A stretch of 44,998 nucleotides of DNA, taken from Gammaproteobacteria bacterium. Its GTDB lineage: Bacteria > Pseudomonadota > Gammaproteobacteria > Pseudomonadales > Azotimanducaceae. Positions 9,467 through 16,700 of this stretch are shown here, in pieces. The stretch spans positions 1-44,998 of the forward strand of contig JAJFKA010000028.1 of assembly GCA_021773555.1 (NCBI GenBank). Reading direction: 5' to 3'. The notes beneath the pieces are model-generated. The model searched no databases. It was given only the letters and a program-made list of their open reading frames with translations, and was not told the DNA's origin. The number at the start of each line of letters is the position of its first letter. The first letter of the stretch is position 1. The position numbers and the translations under genes are program-made.

Positions 9467-10681
9467 TCAGTCGGCGATTAGAATCACGGGACAGGATTCA
9501 AGACCATAGTTCAACAGCCCGCCTTCTTGCCGCCGGAGAGGACCCGCTCCAGGTTCAATTCGAGAAAAACGGTCCAGCAGACCATTGATCAGCTTATCCG
9601 TTTCCATGCGTGCAGACCGGGCGCCCATACAGTGATGAATGCCGTGTCCGAACGTCAGGTGCCGCTTGATGTTTTCTCGATTTAGAATCAGTTCATCCGG
9701 TTTCTCGAAAACACCCGGGTCCCGATTGGCTGCCGCGAAAAATATTGCCACCCAATCACCTCGTTTTACATTCACGCCGCTGATCTCGTAATCAGAGAGT
9801 GCAACACGAAACAGCCGTTGAGGGGGACCATCCCGGCGCAGGGTTTCCTCAATGTAGGGGCGGACCAGATTTCGATCACGACGCAATGCCTGATAGAGGT
9901 CCGGCCGCTCGAGAAAATTGGCGATCAGATTACCGAGGAGGTATACCGTGGTCTCAGCCCCGGCAACTACCAGCGTCAGACAGAAACGTTTTACCTCATC
10001 AACGCTTAACTTTTTACCCTGATAATCAGTGGTCAACATCGCGGTCATAACATCGTCGGGAGGGTCAATACCCGCACTCATGTCGCTTATTCGCTGATCG
10101 ACCGCGTCCGAGTAGTAAGCCATCAATTCCAGGTTATTTTGCTGGCGTTGCTCGAGTGTAAATGTTGATGACACCATAAAGGCGTTGCCCCAGTGCCGGA
10201 GCCGCTTCCAGTCACTCTCTGGCGTTCCGATCAGCCGAGTCACAAATTTCGCGGGTAGTTCAACCGCGAAAGTTTGCATAACATCCACTTCCCCCTCACC
10301 AACGCTTTCGATCATCTCCCGGACTGTACGTTCAACCCAGGGAGCGAGGTCGTATTCAACCCGTCTCGGACTCAGCGCTTTTTGAGAAACGTTGCGCAGG
10401 AAAGTATGTTCCGGCTTGTCATGGTTAACCAGCATTAGTGTTGGCGCAGAAGAAGCTTCCTGCATGGAATCTCGCGAAGAAAACACATCTGCATGCCCGA
10501 CTATTTCCGCGACATCGCTATAGCTGAGAAAAACCCAGGAGGGTTCAGGCTCATCGAGCCCGGGCACAGTCCCCGGGGGAAAGTCCCTGAGTCCAAACTG
10601 CGGACCCGCCGGACGGAGGATCTCGTACGCGGGATACGGGTTGCGTATGACTGCTGGCGTATTCAGTTGGGTAACGTCCAT
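9467..10681 (-). CDS. Cytochrome P450
   Basis: A soluble bacterial-type P450 haem monooxygenase of about 404 residues. It shows the oxygen-binding I-helix motif AGAETT (about 241-246), the K-helix ExxR (EETLRR), and the haem-ligand loop FGHGIHHCMGAR with the Cys near residue 351. The HDKPEHTFLRN segment near residue 87 is the usual C-helix region. Enzymes of this class take electrons from a ferredoxin and reductase; none is encoded here. The substrate is unknown. ATG at 10681 is preferred; an in-frame TTG lies 9 nt upstream, and neither has a strong Shine-Dalgarno. The gene is divergent from the MarR-like gene and has a consensus sigma-70 promoter overlapped by tandem repeats. Confidence 0.93.
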   Translation of the reverse strand: MDVTQLNTPAVIRNPYPAYEILRPAGPQFGLRDFPPGTVPGLDEPEPSWVFLSYSDVAEIVGHADVFSSRDSMQEASSAPTLMLVNHDKPEHTFLRNVSQKALSPRRVEYDLAPWVERTVREMIESVGEGEVDVMQTFAVELPAKFVTRLIGTPESDWKRLRHWGNAFMVSSTFTLEQRQQNNLELMAYYSDAVDQRISDMSAGIDPPDDVMTAMLTTDYQGKKLSVDEVKRFCLTLVVAGAETTVYLLGNLIANFLERPDLYQALRRDRNLVRPYIEETLRRDGPPQRLFRVALSDYEISGVNVKRGDWVAIFFAAANRDPGVFEKPDELILNRENIKRHLTFGHGIHHCMGARSARMETDKLINGLLDRFSRIEPGAGPLRRQEGGLLNYGLESCPVILIAD

Positions 10682-10745
10682 GGTTTGCAAAGCAGGTTCC
10701 AGGTAAAGAATGGGTTCAGGTCACGAGGCTATGCCATAAAGTGAC

Positions 10746-10775
10746 CTTAGGAAATAATAAACTTAGGACATAATA
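10746..10775. repeat. Tandem direct repeat, candidate operator for the MarR-like regulator
   Basis: CTTAGGAAATAATA (10746-10759) and CTTAGGACATAATA (10762-10775) differ at one base and are 16 nt apart. They cover the -10 element and the spacer of the P450 promoter, where a bound repressor would block polymerase. Binding by the adjacent MarR-like protein is inference. Confidence 0.6.
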
Positions 10776-10782
10776 GTGTCAA
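10754..10782 (-). promoter_or_regulatory. Sigma-70 promoter for the P450 gene
   Basis: On the minus strand, TTGACA (10782-10777) is followed by a 17-nt spacer and TATTAT (10759-10754). This is a full consensus -35 and a five-of-six -10 at optimal spacing. The predicted transcript would start near 10747, about 65 nt upstream of the P450 ATG. Confidence 0.75.
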
Positions 10783-10889
10783 CGCCCCCCGGGTGTAGAG
10801 CCGAGATGCCAAAGCGGACTACAATGCCAGCTGGTAAAATTCAAGATCCTTTAGGTCCCATGGCAGACAAGCAACCGTCCAGGAAAAAA

Positions 10890-11375
10890 ATGCTGAGGAA
10901 AAAATCACCTGGTCTATTTCTTGATCTGTATTATCCCTTTCATTACAAGACTGGATTCGCGATAGAACATGTCCTTCGAGGGTCCAACCTGACCCAGATT
11001 CAGACCATCATTTTGTGGACCATTCATTCCGAGGGCGACAATGGCCACGAAATGCGGCGGAAGGTAATTGAGCAGCAGGTCACTAACTGGTTTGACGTCA
11101 CCAGCTCTGCAATTTCGAAGTCAATCAGAAGCATGGCCCGATCAGGCCTGATCACAATTACCGAGGATCCGGACTCGGGCCGGGAAAAGCGCGTCTGCCT
11201 GACAAAAACAGGTGAGTTGTATATTTCGGATATGAAGGTTCGAACTGAAGCACTGATCGCTGATATTGTCGCAGAACTCAGTGATGACGAAATTGCTTCG
11301 GGTTTGAATTTCCTTCGCCGGGTCAGTGAAATTGTAGAAAATCTCAGCACACGGGAACAACTGAAGCCAATCTAA
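10890..11375 (+). CDS. MarR-like winged-helix transcriptional regulator
   Basis: The product has about 161 residues from ATG at 10890, preceded by AGGA with a 5-nt spacer. In-frame starts also exist at 10776 (GTG), 10806, 10824 and 10860, but those extensions are low-complexity and basic, and the first would lie inside the promoter region. The core resembles MarR-family proteins: a helical dimerisation start (LFLDLYYPFHYK), a recognition region (VTSSAISKSIRSMARSGLI), and a wing containing EDPDSGREKRVCLTKTG. C-terminal helices follow. It is divergently placed to the P450 gene, so it is a likely local repressor acting at the repeats between them. The ligand is unknown. Confidence 0.8.
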   Translation: MLRKKSPGLFLDLYYPFHYKTGFAIEHVLRGSNLTQIQTIILWTIHSEGDNGHEMRRKVIEQQVTNWFDVTSSAISKSIRSMARSGLITITEDPDSGREKRVCLTKTGELYISDMKVRTEALIADIVAELSDDEIASGLNFLRRVSEIVENLSTREQLKPI

Positions 11376-11405
11376 CGATCATGATAGTGAACACCAGGGA
11401 TAAAT

Positions 11406-12263
11406 ATGAAGGTATACATTAGCGTCGATATGGAAGGAATCTCCGGGCTGGTTCGCTGGATGGATGTCGCCAGCAACGGAATAGATTTTCAAATCAATCG
11501 CCGGTTAATGACCCTGGATACAAATGCTGCGATCGCCGGCGCGTTCGCTGCAGGAGCAACTGAGGTGGTCGTGGAAGAAAACCACGGCGTGGAAGACCTG
11601 TGCGTTTTATTAATGGAAGAAATAGATTCCCGCTGCAGTGTGATTCGCGGTGCCGGGCGACCCGGCGCCACGACGATGGCTGGTCTCGATAAAGCGACAG
11701 GGGTTGTCCTGCTCATCGGGCACCACGCAAGGGCCGGATCCTTTCCAGGCATCATGGCGCACACAATTTCGGGGGGCTGGTTCAAAACCGTCAGATTGCA
11801 CGAAGAGCCGATCGGTGAGCCCGATTTTTTCGCTCTCAGAGCAGAAGAACTGGCTGTGCCGGTTGGTATGGTCAGTGGTGATCAGGTAGTTGCTGATCAA
11901 GTCCTGGCTCGCTGCCCGCTGGCGGAGGCGGTGATCATCAAGCAGGCGCTGGCGCATCAGTCGGCGAATTGCATCCCACCCGAACGGGCTCGTCTGATGA
12001 TTCAAAGCGGCGCGAAAACCGCGGTAGCAAGGTCTATCGCCGGGGAACTTAACGTTTGCGAACCGGTTGCAAAGCCGTATCAATTTGATATTGAACTAAC
12101 CAGGCCAATGACCGAAAACATGCGTGAAAATCTGTCGTCACTGGCCGAGTTCGAGATTGTCGACGAGCGCAATATCAAAACGAGCGCACCGGACATGGAT
12201 CTTGGATTTCGGCGTGTGGCATATCTGGGTTATGCAGACCGCGCGGGTATCACTCGTTACTAG
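11406..12263 (+). CDS. M55-family (DppA-like) D-aminopeptidase
   Basis: The 285-residue protein matches the M55 family, whose founding member DppA is a zinc D-aminopeptidase acting on D-Ala-containing peptides. Expected ligand positions are present: SVDMEGISG (Asp8, Glu10), EENHG (His60), IGHHARAG (His106), MAHT (His119) and IGEPDF (Glu138). A VSGDQ motif follows at about 157. The family often has NDSHG where this protein has EENHG. The length is close to the usual 265-280 residues. The gene follows the MarR-like gene by 30 nt on the same strand, so co-transcription is possible. A role in recycling D-amino-acid peptides is inferred from the family only. Confidence 0.88.
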   Translation: MKVYISVDMEGISGLVRWMDVASNGIDFQINRRLMTLDTNAAIAGAFAAGATEVVVEENHGVEDLCVLLMEEIDSRCSVIRGAGRPGATTMAGLDKATGVVLLIGHHARAGSFPGIMAHTISGGWFKTVRLHEEPIGEPDFFALRAEELAVPVGMVSGDQVVADQVLARCPLAEAVIIKQALAHQSANCIPPERARLMIQSGAKTAVARSIAGELNVCEPVAKPYQFDIELTRPMTENMRENLSSLAEFEIVDERNIKTSAPDMDLGFRRVAYLGYADRAGITRY

Positions 12264-12338
12264 CAACTTGTAAACGCTGTCCAAGCACCCCGGTACTTGA
12301 CGGGTCTGTAATGAACACAGCAGCTAACTGGAGATATC

Positions 12339-13175
12339 ATGAGTAATAAACCCATCGCCGTCATTATCGGCGCAACATCCAAGTGGCAGTCTGATGGGCG
12401 CAATACGAGACTGGCACACGGCGAGAACATCGACGACAGTGAAATGCCCGTGGGTGTTCGCTGGGGCGTGGGTGGTGCTATCGCGCAGAAATTTGCCAGG
12501 GAGGGATTTCACGTCGTCCTGACAACACGAGCCAAAGCAAATGCCGCAGCGCTACAACTGGCGATAACGGAGGTCGGGGGCAGCGCGACCATTCAGGAAC
12601 TTGACCTTGCTTCAGAGCAGTCTATTGAATCAGCTTTCAACGCCATTCGTGCGGACCAGGGTGACCCGGACGTCCTCGTTTACAACGCCGGGTACCTTGA
12701 AGGCAGAGACCTCCCGCCGGAGCTGGAATTGCTGGAGCACATACCCACCGAGATGTTTGATACCGCCCAGCAAATAGCCAGTCGCGGACCGTTCCTGGTT
12801 GCCAAACAGGTTTTGCCTGCTATGCGCGAGAAACAACACGGATCATTTCTTATCTCAAACAATGCCGCGTCACTCCGCGGACGCAAACGCTACACGGGCC
12901 AATCCTTATACTATCCTCGCGTGATGATGCGCACACTCGCGCAGGTGCTCACCGAAGAGTACTCGGAGCACGGCGTTCACGTCGCCAATGTTGTGATCGA
13001 CGGCCTGATCGATTCTCCCGGAACCAGGATGCTGCCAATGGCACAAAAACGTCAGGAGATAATTATCAATCCAGAAAAAATCGCGGAGGCATTCTACTAT
13101 TTGCATACCCAGGATAAATCCTGCTGGACGCATGAACTACAGTTGACACCTTATCCGAGCAAACCCAGTTTCTGA
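12339..13175 (+). CDS. Atypical short-chain dehydrogenase/reductase
   Basis: The 278-residue protein has an SDR-like Rossmann fold: IAVIIGATS at the N-terminus, DPDVLVYNAG (NAG at 116-118), a Ser-rich strand (SFLISNNAASLRG) and an I-x-D-G-x-I-D-S-P motif near 220-228. Two features are unusual. The glycine-rich loop is split: GATS at 11-14 is followed by an insertion of about 28 residues before WGVGGAIA (42-49). The catalytic Tyr-x3-Lys is absent: the SLYYPRVMM segment puts Arg194 where Lys normally sits and Leu190 at the Tyr position, with tyrosines at 191-192. It may still bind NAD(P), but classical SDR chemistry is doubtful. A good Shine-Dalgarno (GGAG) precedes the ATG. It lies 75 nt after the M55 gene. 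Confidence 0.8.
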   Translation: MSNKPIAVIIGATSKWQSDGRNTRLAHGENIDDSEMPVGVRWGVGGAIAQKFAREGFHVVLTTRAKANAAALQLAITEVGGSATIQELDLASEQSIESAFNAIRADQGDPDVLVYNAGYLEGRDLPPELELLEHIPTEMFDTAQQIASRGPFLVAKQVLPAMREKQHGSFLISNNAASLRGRKRYTGQSLYYPRVMMRTLAQVLTEEYSEHGVHVANVVIDGLIDSPGTRMLPMAQKRQEIIINPEKIAEAFYYLHTQDKSCWTHELQLTPYPSKPSF

Positions 13176-13280
13176 TGCCCATCGGATCGACAATTCCTGC
13201 AACTGGTATTATCGCGAACACTAATAGTCGCAGTCCCGGCGTGAGCGTATGATGCCCCTGACCAGCTGTGATCAACCAGG

Positions 13281-13288
13281 AAAAGGAG
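13281..13288 (+). promoter_or_regulatory. Ribosome binding site for the candidate selenoprotein
   Basis: AAAAGGAG followed by a 7-nt spacer and GTG at 13296. This strong site supports initiation upstream of the in-frame TGA, and it would be pointless if translation began at GTG 13350. Confidence 0.75.
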
Positions 13289-13295
13289 CCTTGCC

Positions 13296-13634
13296 GTGAC
13301 TCAGGAATCTGTCCAGAAATACTGAAGCCTTACCCGGAAAGAACTCGAGGTGCGAGTTCAGGAATGGGTGCGACTCAACGCAGGTGCACTTTCTGAGGTG
13401 AACCGCAGTAATCAATTTGTTGAACTGATCTACACCCACGCCGATCAAAATAGTCGGCTTCCGCAGGAACTCGCACGGCTGGTAACCGCGGAACAGGCCT
13501 GCTGTGGTGCGGCTGGTGTGGCATTTGAGTTCAGCAGACTCCACAGTGGCAGTCGTGTCACGGTGCGCGCCCTTCAGGATGGATTACCGTCCCGAACAGT
13601 GCTGGATGCGTTTACTAATATGAAGCCAGGCTAA
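13296..13634 (+). CDS. Candidate selenocysteine-containing small protein (UGA at codon 10)
   Basis: Reading from GTG 13296 gives MTQESVQKY, then TGA (13323-13325), then SLTRKELEV and onward to a TAA at 13632, for 112 residues if the TGA is decoded. The post-TGA frame is clearly a protein: an amphipathic N-terminal part, a beta-rich middle and a vicinal Cys pair in EQACCG (Cys69-Cys70). From memory, small proteins with an N-terminal C-[ST]-L-T motif and a C-terminal ExxCC motif are widespread, some beside merR-type genes. Here the TGA falls on that first Cys (YUSLT). A bSECIS-like hairpin follows. A GTG at 13350 could start a 94-residue protein, but that would drop the conserved SLT segment and has no good ribosome site. 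A thiol or metal redox role involving Sec10 and the CC pair is inference. Confidence 0.78.
13332..13369 (+). promoter_or_regulatory. Candidate bacterial SECIS hairpin
   Basis: The outer stem ACCC (13332-13335) pairs with GGGT (13366-13369). An internal loop separates it from a perfect 7-bp stem, GAACTCG (13341-13347) with CGAGTTC (13353-13359), closed by the pentaloop AGGTG (13348-13352). The loop G residues lie about 24 nt after the TGA. In bacterial selenoprotein mRNAs SelB binds a short hairpin just 3' of UGA whose apical loop contains GG or GU, and this fits. Binding is not tested. Confidence 0.72.
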
Positions 13635-13662
13635 TAAATTTATTCGACTTCACCAGCGTCAA

Positions 13663-13694
13663 CAAAAAAACAGCCATCCGGATTTGAAACCGGA
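13663..13694 (-). terminator. Rho-independent terminator after the sugar kinase
   Basis: On the minus strand, immediately after the kinase stop, a hairpin with TCCGG/CCGGA arms (13690-13694 and 13677-13681) and an AT-rich loop is followed within a few bases by seven Ts (13670-13664). Confidence 0.7.
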
Positions 13695-14675
13695 CTAATG
13701 CTCGTTTATCGATCGCCCTGTCAGTGCGGTTGAGGACTTCAAATCCGGTAAGATGGCGCCCTGATGCTGGACCACCAGTGCTGCCAGCGCTTCACCCGCC
13801 GCAACTGCCGCGCCCTGATCCGCCCCTTGCAGCCGAGCCGCTAAATAAGCCGCATCGAACGCGTCTCCGGCGCCGGTGGTATCCAGAACTAACTGCGCGT
13901 CTATCGGCGGGATGATAACCTCGCCTGTCGAACTCGCGTGCACAACTCCAGGGCTGATTCGGATGATCCATTCCGGCACATGAGATTTTGACAGACGGGT
14001 CACTGTCTCAGCGAGGTCGGCGTCTCCAAAAATCGCTGTCTCTTCCTGCGCTGTACTCATATAGGTGTCAACGCGCCCTAAAAGACTCAACTGGACTTCC
14101 CTGGCGTCTCCAACACTTTTCCAGAGGCGCGGTCGATAATTTGCGTCGTAGGCGATCCGAACTCCTTTCGCGCGAAGTCCATCAATCAATTCGACTAGCC
14201 GACGACGATCACGCGGCGTCAATATGGCGAAGCTTATCCCGGAAAGAAACAGCCAGTCGCCCCGATTCAGGTATTTCAGAACACGTGCACCATGTCGATT
14301 AGCAAGCACCTTGCGTGCGGCGGAGGTGCTCCTCCAGTACAGGAATTCCCTTTCTCCGGCGTTGTCATTAACGATCCAGTACATGCCCGGCAACCGATCA
14401 CTGATTCGTTGTACCAGCTTTGTCACCAGTTTAGCTTTCTCCATTTCGGCAATCATCCGCTCACTCAGGGGATCGGTTCCAACCGCTGATATGTAGGCTG
14501 CCTGGTATGCCCGCGCGGGTAACAAGCGGCGTAGATAGACCAGGGTATTATAGGTGTCTCCTGCGCACCCAAAATGGATGTCAGTTGCTGGTAGGCCAGC
14601 CGCTGGATCGCCAGCCGCATCCACGCATCCAGAGAGTTCAATCATACATTCGCCAATCGCGGCCACTTTCGTCAT
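13695..14675 (-). CDS. kdgK: PfkB-family sugar kinase, KDG-kinase-like
   Basis: The product is about 326 residues from ATG at 14675, where the family-typical VAAIGECMIEL begins. An upstream in-frame start at 14741 would add 22 unrelated residues. It is a ribokinase-fold enzyme: the N-terminal sugar site contains GCAGDTYNT, a FLYWR segment lies near 125, and the ATP/anion-hole motif DTTGAGDAFDA carries the catalytic Asp. The order of motifs is closest to 2-dehydro-3-deoxygluconate kinase, which makes KDPG for the Entner-Doudoroff route. No other sugar-acid genes are nearby, so the substrate is inferred. The gene is convergent with the candidate selenoprotein and ends in its own terminator. Confidence 0.8.
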   Translation of the reverse strand: MTKVAAIGECMIELSGCVDAAGDPAAGLPATDIHFGCAGDTYNTLVYLRRLLPARAYQAAYISAVGTDPLSERMIAEMEKAKLVTKLVQRISDRLPGMYWIVNDNAGEREFLYWRSTSAARKVLANRHGARVLKYLNRGDWLFLSGISFAILTPRDRRRLVELIDGLRAKGVRIAYDANYRPRLWKSVGDAREVQLSLLGRVDTYMSTAQEETAIFGDADLAETVTRLSKSHVPEWIIRISPGVVHASSTGEVIIPPIDAQLVLDTTGAGDAFDAAYLAARLQGADQGAAVAAGEALAALVVQHQGAILPDLKSSTALTGRSINEH

Positions 14676-14814
14676 TTGAGTTAACTTTTCCTGTCTGCCC
14701 CGGGTCTTGTCCCGCGCCTTAATCGACCGCGAGGCACCCAATCTTACACAACCCCACCGTGCACAGACTAAAACTAGCGCGTGTATTCACGAAAATTCAC
14801 TGTAAAGTAGCCGC

Positions 14815-16140
14815 ATGACAACCTTGTACATCGTACTATTACTTATCATCAATGCATTCTTTGTCGCAGCAGAGTTTGCCCTGGTCAAAGTGCCTGCTGT
14901 GCGAATACAGGCGTTGGCACTGGACGGCTCCTCCCTCGCGAAACTGACGTTGAAAATTCAGAAAAACCTCGAGGCATATCTCGCCGCCTGCCAGTTGGGG
15001 ATCACCATGGCTTCGCTCGGTCTGGGGTGGATTGGTGAACCGGCGGTTGCAGCATTATTGAAACCCGTGTTTATCTCGCTGGGGCTATCCGAGGAGAGCC
15101 TGCACCTTGTTTCCTTTCTCACGGGATTCATTCTTTTCTCGTCGCTGCATATTGTTTTCGGCGAACAGGTGCCCAAAACCTATGCAATCCGCACGGCTGA
15201 AAAGGTTGCTATGTGGAGCGCTGTACCGCTGATCATGTTCTATTACGTGGCTTTTCCCATCAACTGGCTGCTGAACCGCGCCTCGGGGCTCACCCTCAAA
15301 GGTCTGGGTATAAAAGAAGTCTCCCATGTCGATATCCTCACTGGCAAGGAAATCAGCAGTCTGATTGATGTGTCAATGGATCACGGTGAAATTGCCGGTG
15401 ATCAGGCACGTATGCTGCAAAATCTCTTTCTATTCGATGAACGTGTCGTACATGCAATCATGATCCCGCGATCTGATATCGAGACGCTGGACTACAACTT
15501 CGATACCGCTGAGATCCTGCAGGCCCTGCGTTCAACTCATTATTCACGCCTGCCGGTTATTGATGGCAGCTGGGCAGATCTCAAGGGCATCGTGCTCGTT
15601 CGGGATTTACTCATTAGTTACGTCGAGACCAACACAATCAAGTTGGAGGATCATCTTCGCCCGCCTCAACTCGCGCCGGAATCGCTGGCATTGCGAACGC
15701 TCTTCGATCAAATGAGATCGAGCAGAGAGCATATGGCCTTTGCAGTAGACGAATTCGGACAGGTAGACGGTCTGGTGACCCTGGAAGACCTGCTCGAGGA
15801 AGTGGTTGGCGAGATCGACGACGAATACGATACCTTCGAAACCAATATTGAGGTGATTGATGGCGGCTGGGTGGCGCGAGGTCTCTATCCGCTCCATGAT
15901 CTCCTCACAAAAACGGGATTCAAACCTTCGCAGCCTTGTTCGGCGAGCACCGTGTCAGGCTTCCTCATGCAACGCCTGCAACGGGTGCCTGAAGTCGACG
16001 ATACCTGGCAGGAAAACGATTACAGTTTTCAGATTACCCAGGTTGATGGTGCCCGGGTCGCTGAAGTCAGGATAGAACGGACTGATCCGCCAGTCGCTGA
16101 AGTGGCACCCGCGACTGACCCCCAGGAAGGCGGAGACTAA
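14815..16140 (+). CDS. CNNM/CorC (HlyC-type) membrane protein with CBS pair
   Basis: The 441-residue protein has the hemolysin-C/CorC architecture. A DUF21/CNNM membrane domain (about 1-190) starts LLLIINAFFVAAEFALVKV, with hydrophobic helices at about 1-20, 65-85, 95-120 and 130-155. A CBS pair (about 210-330) includes IMIPRSDI and HMAFAVDEFGQVDGLVTLEDLLEEVVGEI. A CorC_HlyC FAD/transporter-associated domain follows (about 345-430). The family is linked to Mg2+/Co2+ efflux or homeostasis; the old hemolysin name is not a function. The acidic, Pro/Ala-rich C-terminus is probably disordered. It faces MgtE-type transporters a few kilobases away, suggesting a divalent-cation theme. Confidence 0.9.
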   Translation: MTTLYIVLLLIINAFFVAAEFALVKVPAVRIQALALDGSSLAKLTLKIQKNLEAYLAACQLGITMASLGLGWIGEPAVAALLKPVFISLGLSEESLHLVSFLTGFILFSSLHIVFGEQVPKTYAIRTAEKVAMWSAVPLIMFYYVAFPINWLLNRASGLTLKGLGIKEVSHVDILTGKEISSLIDVSMDHGEIAGDQARMLQNLFLFDERVVHAIMIPRSDIETLDYNFDTAEILQALRSTHYSRLPVIDGSWADLKGIVLVRDLLISYVETNTIKLEDHLRPPQLAPESLALRTLFDQMRSSREHMAFAVDEFGQVDGLVTLEDLLEEVVGEIDDEYDTFETNIEVIDGGWVARGLYPLHDLLTKTGFKPSQPCSASTVSGFLMQRLQRVPEVDDTWQENDYSFQITQVDGARVAEVRIERTDPPVAEVAPATDPQEGGD

Positions 16141-16166
16141 GCGGGATTGTTGTCAGGGTGGATTGC

Positions 16167-16700
16167 TCAGGTCGATAACGCAGCACGAATTTTTTCCAGC
16201 GCGCGGTAGTAACGCATCTTCGCCGCGGACAGCGACAAACCTGTCACTTCGCTAATCTCCTGAAATTCCATCTCGTTGAGTATTTTCAAGCTGACGATGG
16301 TGCGCTCTTCCACCCCGAGCACCTGGACCATTTGCGCGAACGACGTCTCTGCGGTCGACGGTTCATACTCCCATTCGAACTGCTCAGAAAATTGTCGCCG
16401 CTTCTCACGTTCACTACGCTCTTTGGTGAACCAGCTATTGGCCGTATTGACCGTAATCCTGCGCAGCCACATGGGAAACTTCTCTGGAGCTTCCAGTTTA
16501 GGTAATCCATGCATGGCTCGAATCAGCACATCCTGGGCAATGTTTTCAGCCGTCTCTCTGCTCCCGGATATAGCCCGCGCCAGATTGTACACGCCAGCGT
16601 ATACCTGACTCGCAAGCTGTTCGAAGGCCGACATCTTGTAGGGAAGTTCCGCCCTGGCCTTGATCACAAGCAGCAGTATCTGCTTGTCATTTTCAATCAT
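16167..16700 (-). CDS. ECF-type sigma factor
   Basis: The 177-residue sigma-70-family protein has region 2 (about 25-95: NIAQDVLIRAMHGL, and WLRRITVNTANSW for promoter melting) and region 4 (about 120-175: EERTIVSLKILNEMEFQEIS, with a recognition helix in LSLSAAKMRYYRALEKI). There is no region 1.1 or 3, as is usual for ECF factors. Its ATG overlaps the TGA of the upstream MscS-like gene (TGATG), so the two are co-translated. No obvious zinc-finger or RseA-like anti-sigma gene is adjacent. The small membrane proteins encoded upstream in the same operon are the only local candidates for control. Confidence 0.88.
   Translation of the reverse strand: MIENDKQILLLVIKARAELPYKMSAFEQLASQVYAGVYNLARAISGSRETAENIAQDVLIRAMHGLPKLEAPEKFPMWLRRITVNTANSWFTKERSEREKRRQFSEQFEWEYEPSTAETSFAQMVQVLGVEERTIVSLKILNEMEFQEISEVTGLSLSAAKMRYYRALEKIRAALST

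Noticed and set aside
13350-13634. A 94-residue gene starting at GTG 13350
   Set aside because: No ribosome site, and it would omit the in-frame SLT segment that belongs to the family. The GTG is also inside the candidate hairpin. Kept only as the fallback if the TGA is a true stop.
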